Of a DNA stretch of 64,000 nucleotides, positions 37,212 through 49,749 are shown piece after piece (positions within the stretch are counted from its first letter, which is position 1; every line of letters starts with the position of its first letter). Origin of the DNA: Diphasiastrum complanatum (taxonomy: Eukaryota; Streptophyta; Lycopodiopsida; Lycopodiales; Lycopodiaceae); contig CM055099.1 of NCBI GenBank assembly GCA_029204225.1, positions 54,404,983 to 54,468,982 of the forward strand, read 5' to 3'. Both the position numbers and the translations under genes were made by a program. A model generated the notes under the pieces. That model did no database searches. It had not been told where the DNA came from and worked only from the letters and a program-made list of their open reading frames with translations.

Positions 37212-40200
37212 AAGATCTCACATTCTTAGCTCTTGACACATGACATTCGTAAGATCTAAACATGAGCTCATGGCCTTTGTAAGAGTAAGCATAGAGTTTG
37301 AAAAAATTTCTCGACCAATAATGTTCATCAAGATCTGTGTTTAAGATCTAGGTTTTCAACATGCCAACTAAAAGGACTTTTGCTGTCCCAAATGTTGGCA
37401 AAAAATGTTCATAAAGAGCTGTCATTGAACTCAAAGACCATTAGACACTCACTTCAAGTCAAGACCTACACCAATTGTACGAGTAGAGCTTGTGAGAAAA
37501 AGGTCTCTCATATCCAATCGATAAGAGAAAAATCACACATTCTTAGCTCTTGATGCAGGCTAACACAAGGGAGAAAATTGCCCATGAGAATGTTTGCAAG
37601 CTTGTTGACTTCTTGTCAAACTTGCAAACTGATGATTGCAAGCTTTTCCATATAATCAATGAACTATGGTTCTACAATTTCTTTCATAATCCCTAATGAA
37701 TTTCAAAGTTCGAAACTGCTCTCAATTTCTATCATGTTGAATGAAATTCTTGTTTACTACTACTTGTCTGCAATTGCAAGATTCACGTTTACATTATTTG
37801 TTTTCTTTCGTGTTAGCACAGATGAACTATATAGACATGCTCATAATCAAAAGAAAATGCAGAACGCAAGTGAGCTTTAATCTTGAATACTCCATCAAAG
37901 TAATAAACAAGAAGGAACAACAAAAGACTCTAAATCATTGCACAAATAGCCCATTGAGTAACTGAATAACAACAATCACTAAAATCAACAGAGTCAATTG
38001 ATTGCAGCCTTGATTTTATAAAAATAGGTGACTGTCGCATGAAGGCATGAGGTGGAAGCAAGTAAAGAGCAAGTGACACTGGCATCACCGCAATAATATC
38101 TATTGCTTAATTAAAGCTAGTTAGGCCTCAATCTAGTCTTCAGTTCAGAGGGGAATAGTATTTGCTATTGTTGTCTGCCAATTTAATTCCCAACTACGAA
38201 AAGGCACTTAATTGCTATGGCTCCATCACATTCTCCAGCAAAAATCTGGCTCTCTAATTTTCGAAATGAGTTGACAAGATGCGCAAAATTGATTGCAATG
38301 AGACAATAAGAGAAGCAACACAAAGTATAATGAGTTAAGCAAAGATGTCTTCAGCTTGGACGAAGATGGAAACAAAATTATCAATTTGCCCACATCTGTA
38401 GGGCATTGTCGCTCATAACGTTCCTCATGGGAAATTGCCCATGGGCGTTGTAGGCTGCTGTGGTGTCACACCAAGGATATTTTAGGTGATGTGATGAACA
38501 ATCCATCAAATATTGGAAGATTTGATCACTTGTGAGGCAAATTGGAATAACTAAACTGGATGAACTGTAAATTGTGAGATGGTGTTGTCATGAATCACAG
38601 TCCAGATTTTAAGTGCCCATTAGTTTGTTATCTTGAGTAAATCATGTTTTACTAGGGTTTTCTAGTGGCACCATTGTGTCTTTTGGTTTTTCCAAGGTTC
38701 AGGATTTTCTAGTGACCTAATGTGCTTCTCCATGGGAGGTGGCCAATGTCTAAAAATTGGCAATTGGTAGTTGATGTTGTTGTTGTTGCTGAATTGCAGC
38801 CATGGATATTTCCATGGAGATGGTCTGAGAGCCGAATCACTATAGCAGTGTGTCTCATAGATTACAATAGCGGCATCAGTGGTAGTGATTTCCTTTCTTA
38901 TTCAACGATGAGTTCAAAGTCATACACGTGTCTTCCATGCAGCAACATGAGAGAGAGTGGGAGAGAGAGAGAATACAAGGCATCATGAAGTAGGATGAAA
39001 GAGAAGAAATAGGACAAACGACCATAAGATTTCAATTACCAACACTATCCAGATCTTGCCTTATGTCTAGTGCCCAAGCATAGGTTGCCATATGGGTTTC
39101 AGAAAAATATGGATTTCTTTTTTTCTGGTTGTTTCAAAGGCACCTTTATCAATGAACATGTTTGACAATAGGCAATAACAAACATGTCTGACTATACTTA
39201 TGCCCTACACCTCTCCACTACAAATGAAGATCATTACCAATTAGATAAAGATCACAGTGAAGTTTGTCACTAGAATATCAGAAAAGTAAAAACTAGAATA
39301 AAAAATATCACCATAGAATTACTCAATCGAATCAGCCTCACTACAAAAAAAATAATTGTTTGCTAGAATAACTTAAGTAGAAGATGAAATTTGAATGTAA
39401 AGTCATACAAGAGATTCAAGCTAGTCATGCCAGCTGTATAGTAGTCTAGAAAAAAGGAGCAGTTGTACATGCCAAACCAATATCAAGCAACATGCATTTC
39501 CACGACATGTACTAATCCACATGCTACAAACTTAAGAGCACTTTAGCATAGAGGACCCCATAACTCTAAGGGTGAGATGTTTATACTTTGCTTTCAAAAT
39601 CAAGGTCGAATCTGACTCATTAGCAAAATTAACTCCTCATTCTCATCATCGTCTTCACCACCACTGATGTTATTTTCAGGAAAATGATTGTCATATGCTT
39701 TCTAACCATCGCCGTTTTCCACTCTGCTTTCAATAACATGGCCAGTCTGAAACAAAATAAAACAGTGGCTAACAAAAACCCTTTTTGCTTTCAATGGCCA
39801 TTAGATTTGCAAGCAATCAAGAGAAACATTTGAGCACTCACAACGCATCTGCAGCCTCTTTAGTAGCTTTGCCAATAGGGAGACCATAACTGCCCTCCGG
39901 ATGTGTCTATGGTTTAAAAGTAGTTGTAGAGCCCAATTTGTCCCCGATCAAAACAGAATCATCTTCTTTCTGTTTCAGATTAGCCTCCACTACCAATGGG
40001 CTAGGTTGTTGCTTTTGTTTGATTTATTCTTTTCTCGAATCCATTATCTCTCTAAGGTTTTAGCCATAAGCTGAGCACAGACATTGTGAAATTATCTAGC
40101 ATTTTCATCATTGCAAAACAATTTCCAATGACCTCGATCTTACAAAAAGGATTTCACAAATCTTGGAAAAAAATCAGATTTTCCAAAAAAAAAAAAGGTT

Positions 40201-40556
40201 CTTTGATTCGAATTGATTCAGAGGGCTTCAAATTGCAATTTTAAATCGTTATGATTAGCGGCAGATTTGCAAATAACCCTACAACGAATAGTCTAATGCA
40301 AGTTATGGTTATTTCCTTTGTTGACAGCTCAACTCTGATAACTTTTCAAAGTACTTCTGCACTTACGTGATTGAGAAGAAGGTTTTTAACTATTTTATGA
40401 ATTTTGGCCTGTGTCTTCTCCCGTTGTCATCTTCTAGCAAGGACTGTTCTCCTCTTGAGAGCAGACATGCCACCGTCAAATACAAAAGTAGGTTTAATCC
40501 TCAAAAAAACCAGTTTGCATATCCATTTAAAGAATCTCAATAAATCAGCGTTCTTG
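37212..40556 (+). repeat. Segmental duplication, copy B, left part
   Basis: This matches 7227-9097 with scattered substitutions, but contains an extra 1.4 kb at 38222-39640 that copy A lacks. It is interrupted at 40557 by the full-length copia and continues at 46897. The extra segment has no recognised gene. It starts after GCTATGGCTC and ends at CTCATCATCGTC, so a CTCATC microhomology could have mediated deletion in copy A. Confidence 0.85.
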
Positions 40557-40561
40557 ATCAT

Positions 40562-41350
40562 TGTTAAAATTGAAAAACAATCCGTATTGATTTCTTGGCT
40601 TGCTACAAATGTTGTACCATGCAAGTATGTAGCTCATTAATGCAAAATGCCAAGTTTGGCCTACATAGAATTCGAGCTACATGGTTATGTATTGTCTAGT
40701 TTTATAAATGCAACTTGCATATAGTTTGTAGACATAGAATTAGCATGATTATGCTTGTAGAAACTCGTGGCAACTCACATGCATTAATTGTAAGTGATCC
40801 ATAGTGACATGCAAGGCATGCACAAAGTTTATTGGACACATGCATGATGATTTGGACATTTCTAGTTAGAACTAGTACACTTGTAAAAAGTTGGTAGAAT
40901 TTCATGCATGACAAGTGACAAATGTCACATAGACTCTAGATGTCATTTTGGAATGGATAGATATGGTTCTACCTCGAGCTACCTCAATCTCCATAAATAT
41001 GTGTAGCTCTCCACACAATCAATGATGAAGAACCAAAGTTTTGTAGCTATCTCATGTCATTTTGGATCTAAACAAATATTGCTTGTTATCTCTCTAGCTC
41101 TCTCTCTCTCTCTCTCTAAATCGTGTTGAGGCTAATGCTCATACATTGAAATCTTGTATTTTGTCATTCTTTGATCATTGCTATTATAATTTGTTGATTA
41201 GCATGCTACATTGTGGATTAGCCATTTCTTCTGAACTAGATTTTGTTGGTCAATCTAGAATCAGGTTATAGTGCCAGTCACAAAGCTTAATTAAGATCAG
41301 TCACTCTTGTGGACATTTCCCCACACGTGTGAATTCTGGAAATTTTGTCA
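40562..41350 (+). repeat. 5' LTR, type A (789 bp)
   Basis: Starts TGTTAAAATTGAAAAAC and ends AATTTTGTCA. It has a TATA-like CCATAAATATG (about 40990), a CT run at 41098-41117 and CACACGTGTGAATTC near its 3' end. Confidence 0.95.
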
Positions 41351-41363
41351 TGGTATCAGAGCC
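41351..41363 (+). promoter_or_regulatory. Primer-binding site
   Basis: TGGTATCAGAGCC abuts the 5' LTR without spacer and matches the initiator tRNA-Met 3' end. Confidence 0.93.
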
Positions 41364-42117
41364 ACATTAAGCTTTGCATGCTAACAACTCTGATTGTACA
41401 AGAAAATGAGAGCTAAATCGAGCAAAAAAGCAGTTTTGCACTTTTTCTAACCTTTCTTTGAAGTGTATTTGGATCAAATCGGACTTGAACTGAATTTTTA
41501 GACCTGAATTGAGGAAGTACGGAATTCTGGAATTCCGCACGTGTGAAAATCAGAGTTTTTCAGTCCCTTTGTTCTCCTTACTTATAGATCCAAAGATAGC
41601 AGTGTTATAGCTTGATGGAACACATTTGATCTGTACTTTTCATAGAAATTGAAACCAAATCAATCTGATGTGTCTAGCAAGAGTTATAAGCTCTTAAAGA
41701 GGATAGGAATAGGTCCAAAATCCAAGTGACAGCATTTTGATTTGATTCAATTATACTTTGTTCTGAATCCATTGTTTTGAGCATCCAACACAAGAAATTG
41801 TAAATCAAGACTGAGTTTGAAGTATTTGAACACCCTTTGAGCCTTCTGAGTGTCAATAGTGTTTTCTTTTGGAGCATTTCACACGTGCCAAAAGTAGGAT
41901 TCAAACCAGCCAAAGTGTCACAAACCACTTTTTGTGTCTGATCTATATAACTTGTCTTGTTGAATATCTGAGATTCATCTCATATATAGTTGCAAGTGTT
42001 TCACATAGGAAGGTAGTTCAACCTTGAAAATACCTATAGTGAAAGAGAGCAGCAACTCTAAGTCTGATAGGAACAAGCTCAAACATATTTCTCAATAACT
42101 AAGAAGTCTTCATTATA

Positions 42118-45100
42118 ATGGCATCTCAGGGAGGATATCTTCTAGAAGCCAGTGAAAGACTAAACACCTTCTAATTACTCAATTTGGAAGTTAAGAATGG
42201 AGTCTGTTTTGATTCTCCAGGATGTTATGGATATTGTGCTTGGTGTTGAGGAGGAGCCTCAAGCACAGGTTGAAATTCCTAAATATAAGAAGAGAGCTAG
42301 AATGGCTCTACATTTCATTAAGATGAATGTATCTAATGAAATTTTGAGAGAGGTAGGATCTTGCACTACAGCCAAAGAAGCTTGGGATGCACTGAAGACC
42401 ATCTATGAAGCAAAGAATACTTCTAGAATACTCACTCTTAGGAATCAGATTTTTCAAAGTTTCCAAAGAAGTGAAGAGAGTGCATCTAACTATGTTCTGA
42501 GAGTTAAAGATTTACATAGAGAGCTTTCCTGTGTTGGTGTTACCATTAACCAAGTTGAGCTAGTTCAAGTCATACTGAATGGTTTGAGAGATGACTATGA
42601 TAATCTTGTTCAGTCTTTTGCTATTAAGGATGAGTTACCTAATCTAGAAACTCTCCAAGGAATTCTTATTTCTGAAGAATCTAGACAAAGCTATAAACTC
42701 TCCAAGATGAACAAACTTGAACATGGTGGAAGTGACAAAGCCCTCTTTGTCAAAGGCAAGCAGAAAGGAAGGAGTAAGAACCAATTCTCTCAAGCATACA
42801 ACAAAGACAAAGCCAAAGATCGAGATCAAGATGGTGAAGAGGATGATACATCTCATCCCTCTAACTCAAAAACCAAGAAGAAGAAAGTGAAGTGCTTCTT
42901 CTGTGGCAAAAAGAGGCACTATGCCTCTAATTGCTTTAAGAAGAAAAACCAACTCAAGCAAGCTAATCTCTCCAAAGAGATTGAAGAAGATTCTGTTACA
43001 AGTGATGGAGAAGGATCACTTATGGTGTCCAGTTTTTCTTCATCACCTTTCAAGAAAGATGGAGCTTGGTACATAGACAGTGGAGCCTCTTCACATATGT
43101 GCTATTCAAAGGAGTCATTTGACTCAATCTTACCTTTCAAAGGACTCAAGAGATCTATTTACACAGCTAATGATCATGAGTGTCCAGTAGAAGGAATTGG
43201 CAACATTCCATTGAAACTTGCTTCTTCAAAAGTTCTTGCACTTTCTAATGTTCTTTTCATTCCAAAACTTACAAAGAACTTAATTAGTGTGGGAAAGTTG
43301 CTTGATAATGGTTGTGATGTAAAGTTCAACTCCAATACTTGTTTTATCAAGAGAAAAGATGAGATCCTTGCTGATGGAACTAGATGTGGTGGATTTTTTA
43401 AGTTGAATTCTAATGAGAATGCAAACCTTTGTGAAGTTGTTTTGTTATCTAAGAAGGAGCTGTGGCATAGAAGGTTGGGACATCCTAACTTTACATCTAT
43501 GTCTTCTATGGTTAAGAAGGAGAAGGCTATTGGTCTTCCAAAATTTCTTTCTAAATATTTGAAGCCTTGTGAGGCTTGTGCCATTGCAAAGTCACACCAA
43601 AAGCCATATCAGAAGTCTTTTATAAAGACTACTTGTCCATTGGAACTCATACATTCAGATGTACATTTTTCCTCTTCTAAAAGTATTGGTGGTGCAACAT
43701 GTTTTGTCACCTTTATTGATGACTTTACTAGATACACTTGGTTGTATCTACTTTCTTCAAAGGCTATGGTTTTTTATCACTTCCTTATCTTCAAAGCTTA
43801 TGTAGAAAAACAGTTTTCTTGCAAAATTAAAGCTTTAAGATGTGATGGAGGAGGTGAATATATCTCCAGTAAGTTTCATAATTATTGTGAAGGTGAAGGA
43901 ATGAAGAGAGAATTTTCTTGTGCCTATTCTCCATCTCAAAATGGAGTAACTGAGAGGAAAAACAGATCTTTATGTGAGTGTGCTAAAGCAATTCGAGTAG
44001 CAGCTTCTTTGCCTATTGAATATTGGGGTGAAGCTATAAATTGTGCAAACTATTTGTGCAATAGATTACCTCACAATGCTCTTGCTGGAAAATCACCTTT
44101 TGAAGTCTTGTTTAAAAAAAAACCTAAGGTAGATCACCTTAGAAATTTTGGCTGTACTTGCTTTGTTGATATGCCCTTGGAAACAAGGAAAAGAGACGAT
44201 CCTAATTCTGTTAAAGGGATCATGGTTGGATATGCATCCAACAAGAAAGCCTACAGGATCTATGTTCCCTCTACCTCAACTACAATTGAGAGTAGAGATG
44301 TGATATTCCATGAAGATCAAAAATACATTCTTTAGAAGGCCGAGTTTAAAGATTCTCACAAAGATACTCCAATCATCACCCTTGAAGATCATCATGGAGA
44401 GATGGGGCCGAGATTTGAGGAGGAGTCACCTCGAATTTTTTCACCAAGGAGATCTCAAAGAGAAAGATCCGAGCCTAGAAGGCTTACCTATGAAGATAGA
44501 GGAAAGCAAGTGGAAATCAACTCCACGAATTGTGCCTATTTTATTTCTCATGAGGAGCCGAAGGATGTATATGATGCTATCAACTCAAAGGAATGGTACC
44601 TTGCCATGAAGGAAGAATATGATGCTTTGATGGCCAATAATACATGGAAACTTGTGGATCTTCCATCCAACAAGCATACCATTGGTTGCAAATGGGTTTT
44701 TCGAGTCAAGTATAATTAAGATGGCACAATCAACAAGTACAAGGCTAGGCTTTGTGCTAAAGGATTTGCTCAAGTATATGGACTTGATTATGAGGAGACC
44801 TTTGCCCCAGTTGCAAAGATGGTGTCAATTAGAATCATAATTTCTCTTGCTTGTTTTTTCAATTGGAAAATTCTTCAACTAGATGTTTCTAATGCATTTC
44901 TGAATGGCTATCTAGAAAAAGAGATCTATATGGATCAACCTATTGGGTTCATCCATGATAAGAGAAAAGTTTGCTTGCTCTTCAAAAGTTTATATGGATT
45001 AAAGCAAGCCCCAAGGTCATGGTATTCTCGACTTAACACCTTTCTTGAGTCACTAGGGTTTAATCTTAGTAACTATGATCCTTCCTTATATGTCAAGTTT

Positions 45101-46096
45101 TTTGATAAAGATATTGTCATCCTTCTTATTTATGTTGATGATATCATTCTGACAGGAAGTTGTATCAAGTTAGTTGAGGAAACCAAGATTGCACTTGGAA
45201 AAGAATTCAAGATGCAAGATCTTGGAAAAATACACTATATTCTAGGATTAGAGATTGACTTTCTTAAAGATAAAGCTTTCATATGTCAATCCAAGTATGC
45301 TCTTTCAATGTTAAAAAAGTTCAATATGTTGAATTGTAAGAGTATAGAAACACCTATGGAGCAAAATGTAAAGGACTCTAACAAAGGTGATGAAAGATCC
45401 TTTGAGGACATCACACTTTTTAGAAGGCTTATAGGCTCCTTAATGTGGCTCACAATAACTAGACCTGACATAAGCTTTAGTGTTCATAAGTTGAGCCAGG
45501 CTATGCAAAATCCTTCAATTTATCATTGGCAAAAGGCCAAGAGAGTGCTTAGATATATATCTTCAACTTTTGATTTTGGTTTATTATATAAAAGTGAAGA
45601 TCTTTCTATTATTGGTTATTCTGATTCGGATTTTGCAAGTGATAGAGCAGATCGGAAATCTATAAGTGCTTATGTCATATATCTTGGAGGAAACTTGATA
45701 TCTTGGCTTTCCAAAAAGCAAGATACTGTATCACTCTCATCATGTGAAGTTCAGTACAAGGCACTCACCACAACAACAAAGGAAGTGCTTTGGATCAAAA
45801 GGTTACTAGTGGAGCTAAAGACAATTATGGAAGAAAATATACCTATGATCATGTGTGACAACATTTCAGCTCAAGTCCTTGCCAACAACCCAATATTCCA
45901 TGCAAGGAGCAAACATATCGAAGTTGCACATCACTTCGTGAGAGAGAAGCTCATTGGAGGTGAAATCAAATTGGAGCACATCGACACATCATCTTGCATT
46001 GCAGATATGCTCACCAAACCTTTGAGCAAAAGTTCCTTCAACAAGCATAGAGCCAACCTTGGAGTTATACCAAGATCCATGTTCAAATCAATATAG
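42118..46096 (+). pseudogene. Copia gag-pol, nearly intact, non-functional
   Basis: The natural start is ATG at 42118; an extra T near 42170 shifts the frame, and from ATG 42197 one frame runs to 46096, broken only by TAG at 44333 and TAA at 44717. Numbered from 42197: gag to about residue 170; zinc knuckle C233, C236, H241, C246 (Arg in place of the usual Gly before His); protease D294; integrase D488, D550 and E586; RT with an intact YVDD at 45131-45142; RNase H with SDSDFASD and CDNISAQ. In RNase H the motif CEAEY reads CEVQY, so the catalytic Glu is Gln (CAG at 45752). It would need helper proteins to move. The stops may also be recent, given the young LTRs. Confidence 0.95.
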
Positions 46097-46101
46097 ATCA
46101 T

Positions 46102-46113
46102 TTTTAGGAGGAG
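46102..46113 (+). promoter_or_regulatory. Polypurine tract
   Basis: TTTTAGGAGGAG directly abuts the 3' LTR, identical to the tracts at 12261 and 51451. Confidence 0.9.
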
Positions 46114-46896
46114 TGTTAAAATTGAAAAACAATCCATTTTGATTTCTTGGCTTGCTACAAATGTTGTACCATGCAAGTATGTAGCTCATTAATGCAAAAT
46201 GCCAAGTTTGGCCTACATAGAATTCGAGCTACATGGTTATGTATTGTCTAGTTTTATAAATGCAACTTGCATATAGTTTGTAGACATAGAATTAGCATGA
46301 TTATGCTTGTAGAAACTCGTGGCAGCTCACATGCATTAATTGTAAGTGATCCATAGTGACATGCAAGGCATGCACAAAGTTTATTGGACACATGCATGAT
46401 GATTTGGACATTTCTAGTTAGAACTAGTACACTTGTAAAAAGTTGGTAGAATTTCATGCATGACAAGTGACAAATGTCACATAGACTCTAGATGTCATTT
46501 TGGAATGGATAGATATGGTTCTACCTCGAGCTACCTCAATCTCCATAAATATGTGTAGCTCTCCACACAATCAATGATGAAGAACCAAAGTTTTGTAGCT
46601 ATCTCATGTCATTTTGGATCTAAACAAATATTGCTTGTTATCTCTCTAGCTCTCTCTCTCTCTAACTCGTGTTGAGGCTAATGCTCATACATTGAAATCT
46701 TGTATTTTTTCATTCTTTGATCATTGCTATTATATTATGTTGATTAGCATGCTAGATTGTGGATTAGCCATTTCTTCTGAACTAGATTTTGTTGATCAAT
46801 CTAGAATCAGGTTATAGTGCCAGTCACAAAGCTTAATTAAGATCAGTCACTCTTGTGGACATTTCTCCATACGTGTGAATTCTGGAAATTTTGTCA
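46114..46896 (+). repeat. 3' LTR, type A (783 bp)
   Basis: Nearly identical to 40562-41350. Its CT run is eight bases shorter, and the palindrome near the 3' end has changed to CATACGTGTG. Confidence 0.95.
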
Positions 46897-47687
46897 ATCA
46901 TGTCCCCACACTCATCACATATAGCCTTCATAAACTAAATTACCCATATGCTTGTATCTACAACTAGTATCTGACAAAGTTTCAACCACTAGCAAATGTC
47001 CAATATTAGAATTGGTGATCTTCTGAGCTAATTTAACAGACAAGTGCTTTCAACAAGCTCTACATTATGTATTAAATTGCAAAGTAAAAGACACGAGAAG
47101 TATGATAATTAGGGTAAGAATGGATTGAGAAAGAAAGCCAACCAATGGCAAGCTTTTTGTTGGTGCCTCAACAAAGATACCGAACTCCCATCTTTTCACA
47201 CCTTTCTTTCTTGCATGCATGCCTGCCTAGCCTCCTCTGTCGCTCGCTTTGCTTACCCAATGATTGCTCGATCTCGCACCCATTACTCTTGTGGCTCTTA
47301 TCTCAGCCACATCTTACATGTAAGTGGAGGGAGCCTCCACATAGAGGCTAGGAGCCACATGTGAGAGGTATGAGGGATGTACAGCCATGTGTTGCAACCA
47401 CATGTGACCCATTTTTTAATGCAGCTGGCCGAACTTGAAGGACTGTCTAACATCATTTAATATGGAAATATAAATATGTGTTCTCTTCTAGATGCTCCAG
47501 CGCTACTTTTGGACAGTGTTCTCGAACTTCTTTGGGGGTTCCATCGTTTTCATCCAATATTTTGCATTTTTCTAAGTTCTCAGTTTGCGCCTGTGCAGTC
47601 CGTTGAAATGCAAGGCTATTATGCATTTATGCATTTCTACTAGCATCCAAAGCTAAGAAGAGTATTTGGCTTGGAGATTCAAAATAC
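46897..47687 (+). repeat. Segmental duplication, copy B, right part
   Basis: Continues copy B after the copia insertion. From 46977 it matches 9098-9848; the first 80 bases have no counterpart in copy A. A deletion of about 40 bp relative to copy A lies near 47170. Confidence 0.85.
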
Positions 47688-47772
47688 ACCCACTAAATTA
47701 TGGAGAGCAATAGCACTGGCGATGGCGATGGCGATGGTCGCCTCTGCTCTTCTTCTCCTCTTCTAATCGATT

Positions 47773-49740
47773 ATGGGAATTTTTCTTAGAACGTGGACAT
47801 GGAAGTGCAGGCAGCTTCGCCCTCTCTCTCCGCTCCTCAAGATATCTCTTATGTGCCCTTGTCTCTCCTCAGTCCGGCAGCTTCATCATCTGTCACCTCT
47901 CCTTTGCTCCCTTCTTCCTGTGGAGGGGACGACTTCCTACCCGCTCCCTCGTGCAAGTTGTCAGGCTCCCCTGAGCCCCTCTCTTCTCCTCCTTCTCTTT
48001 TTTTTTTTCTCCTCTTCTATCTTCTACTTTGGCTTTTCCTCCCTTTATCCCCCACTGCTTCTGTTGTCCTGTTGGTCTCCCCTCTTCTGCTCCTGTGCTG
48101 CAGGTCCCACATCCTGCCCTGCTCTCCTTTGGTAGCTTGTTTTCTTCTGACAGCTTTCCCCCTTTGAGTGCTCTTGCTCCTCGATTTTATCCTCCCCATG
48201 GCCCACCGATTTTCTATGCCTCTGTGGTTGCGCAAGCTCATGGCTCCCTCACCTCCATCCCCTCAACTGTCTCCTTCAGTGACTCAACCCGCTCCGGATT
48301 TGCCCCCTCTCTCACAGGTGGTGGACAGCTCTTCGCTTGGCAAGGTCTTTCGGCCCCAGCAACATCTTCAGCCTCAGCGGCTAGCTCGCAGCCAACCGGT
48401 TGTCCACTTTTCACCTCCTCTTCTGCCAAAAATTGCCAAGCAGAAAAGCAGATTGAGGAACAAAGCAGGGCACCTTCCACCGATTTCAGACATAAAGCGC
48501 GGTTGCCCCTCTCTTCGACAATGTCCTCCTTCTCACTACTGCATCTCGAAGGCCTTCAATCAGCTACTGCAGCAGGCTCAAGAGCACCCTCCTATGCACC
48601 CGATGGTGTTACCTCTACTTCAGTTGGCTGCTCAATTGGCATATTCGCTTTTCGAGCTGCTCCCCCTCCTGCATAGGATGGTTTGAAGGTGCATACTTTT
48701 CATCTGGATCTGGCTCTTTTCTCAGCTCACTTGGATACTCTTTCTAATCGCTTAGTAGTGGCCTACTTTATGGGTAAACCTCCTTTCGCGGATAATGTCA
48801 AGCGCTTTGGAGTGAGCCATTGGGAGCGATTAAACGCCAAGGTTCTCTCCCCTCAGGCTTTGGGCAAAGGCTTCTTCTTGTTCAATTTCACTTATGCACA
48901 GGAGGTCAATTCTGTCCTTGCCAATGGTCTTTACCTGTATGTAGGAAATCTGGTTTATGTTACTAGATACACTGATGCTTTCACCATCCATGACTCTTCA
49001 CAGATGGAAGTCCCGGTTTGGGTTGAGCTTCTTTTTTTCCCTCCTAAGCTCTTGTCAGCTTTGGATGTGGTTCTCCCTAGCCTCAAAAAGATTTTGCTTG
49101 TTCAGCCTCCTAATCTCCACAATCCTTCTCCCCATGTGCACGCTTGTATTTTGTGGAAGTTGGTGAATCCTCCTCTGGAACAGCTGCAGTTTCATTGTGG
49201 TGGGCATGTTTATTCCCAGACTGTTGTCTTTAAAGGCTTACCGGATTCTTGCTATCGTTGTCGTCACCTTGAACATGCATTTGCTCTCGCCCAGTTCCTC
49301 CTCGACGTCCTATTCAATACTCTCTTGGGCAGCTTGGTCGTCCTCTACCTCGCTTCAAGGCACCCCCGTTGTCGCCTTCTGCCGCTGTGCCTTTGCTTCC
49401 TATGCCGGTTGCCCCCTGCTAGCTGCCAACGTTGGTCCTCTCTAGCTTGGCACTGTAGCCTAGCATGGAGCCGTCGCGACATCTAGAGCATTCTTGCCTC
49501 ACTTTGGTTGCTCCTCTTTAGCATCAGGATGCTACAAGTATTTTGCCGCCTCAGCTTCTACTGCATGACACATCTTCTCTGTCTGCTTCGTCTTCTGTTG
49601 TACCACTTGCTACTCAACACTCTTCCTGCTCTTTGTCTGTGCCCAAATTGTCGGGATCTACTATTTCTCCCTTGCCCCGACGGATTATCCTCTGGAAGAG
49701 CTTTTTAACACCCTTTTAAGTACATCCATATAGGCCTTGC
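47773..49740 (+). pseudogene. LINE ORF1-like protein (DUF4283 plus zinc knuckle), broken
   Basis: A Pro/Ser-rich N-terminal part is followed by one frame from 48029 to 49486 that is interrupted only by TAG at 48674-48676. After it, NRLVVAYFMGKPPFADNVKRF, LGKGFFLFNFTYAQEVNSVL, NGLYLYVGNLVYV and VPVWVELLFFPPKLLS match the DUF4283 domain of plant L1-type ORF1 proteins. CYRCRHLEH at about 49250 is a zinc knuckle whose last Cys is lost by a frameshift. ORF1 proteins bind the element RNA. The C-T-rich composition differs from the surroundings. The endonuclease/RT ORF2 is absent; the element is cut by copia sequence near 49745. Confidence 0.75.
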
Positions 49741-49749
49741 TCTAGCAGG

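Larger units (their letters stand above)
40562..46896 (+). mobile_element. Full-length Ty1/copia retrotransposon with target-site duplication
   Basis: Both LTRs are present (40562-41350 and 46114-46896), with primer site 41351-41363, gag-pol and polypurine tract 46102-46113. The element is flanked by ATCAT at 40557-40561 and 46897-46901. The LTRs differ by about eleven substitutions plus a CT-repeat length change over about 780 bp, so the insertion is recent compared with its neighbours. It lies inside copy B of the segmental duplication. Confidence 0.96.

Noticed and set aside
48168-48686. Long overlapping frames in the C/T-rich LINE region
   Set aside because: Shadow frames of the ORF1 reading frame; the DUF4283 match fixes the correct frame.
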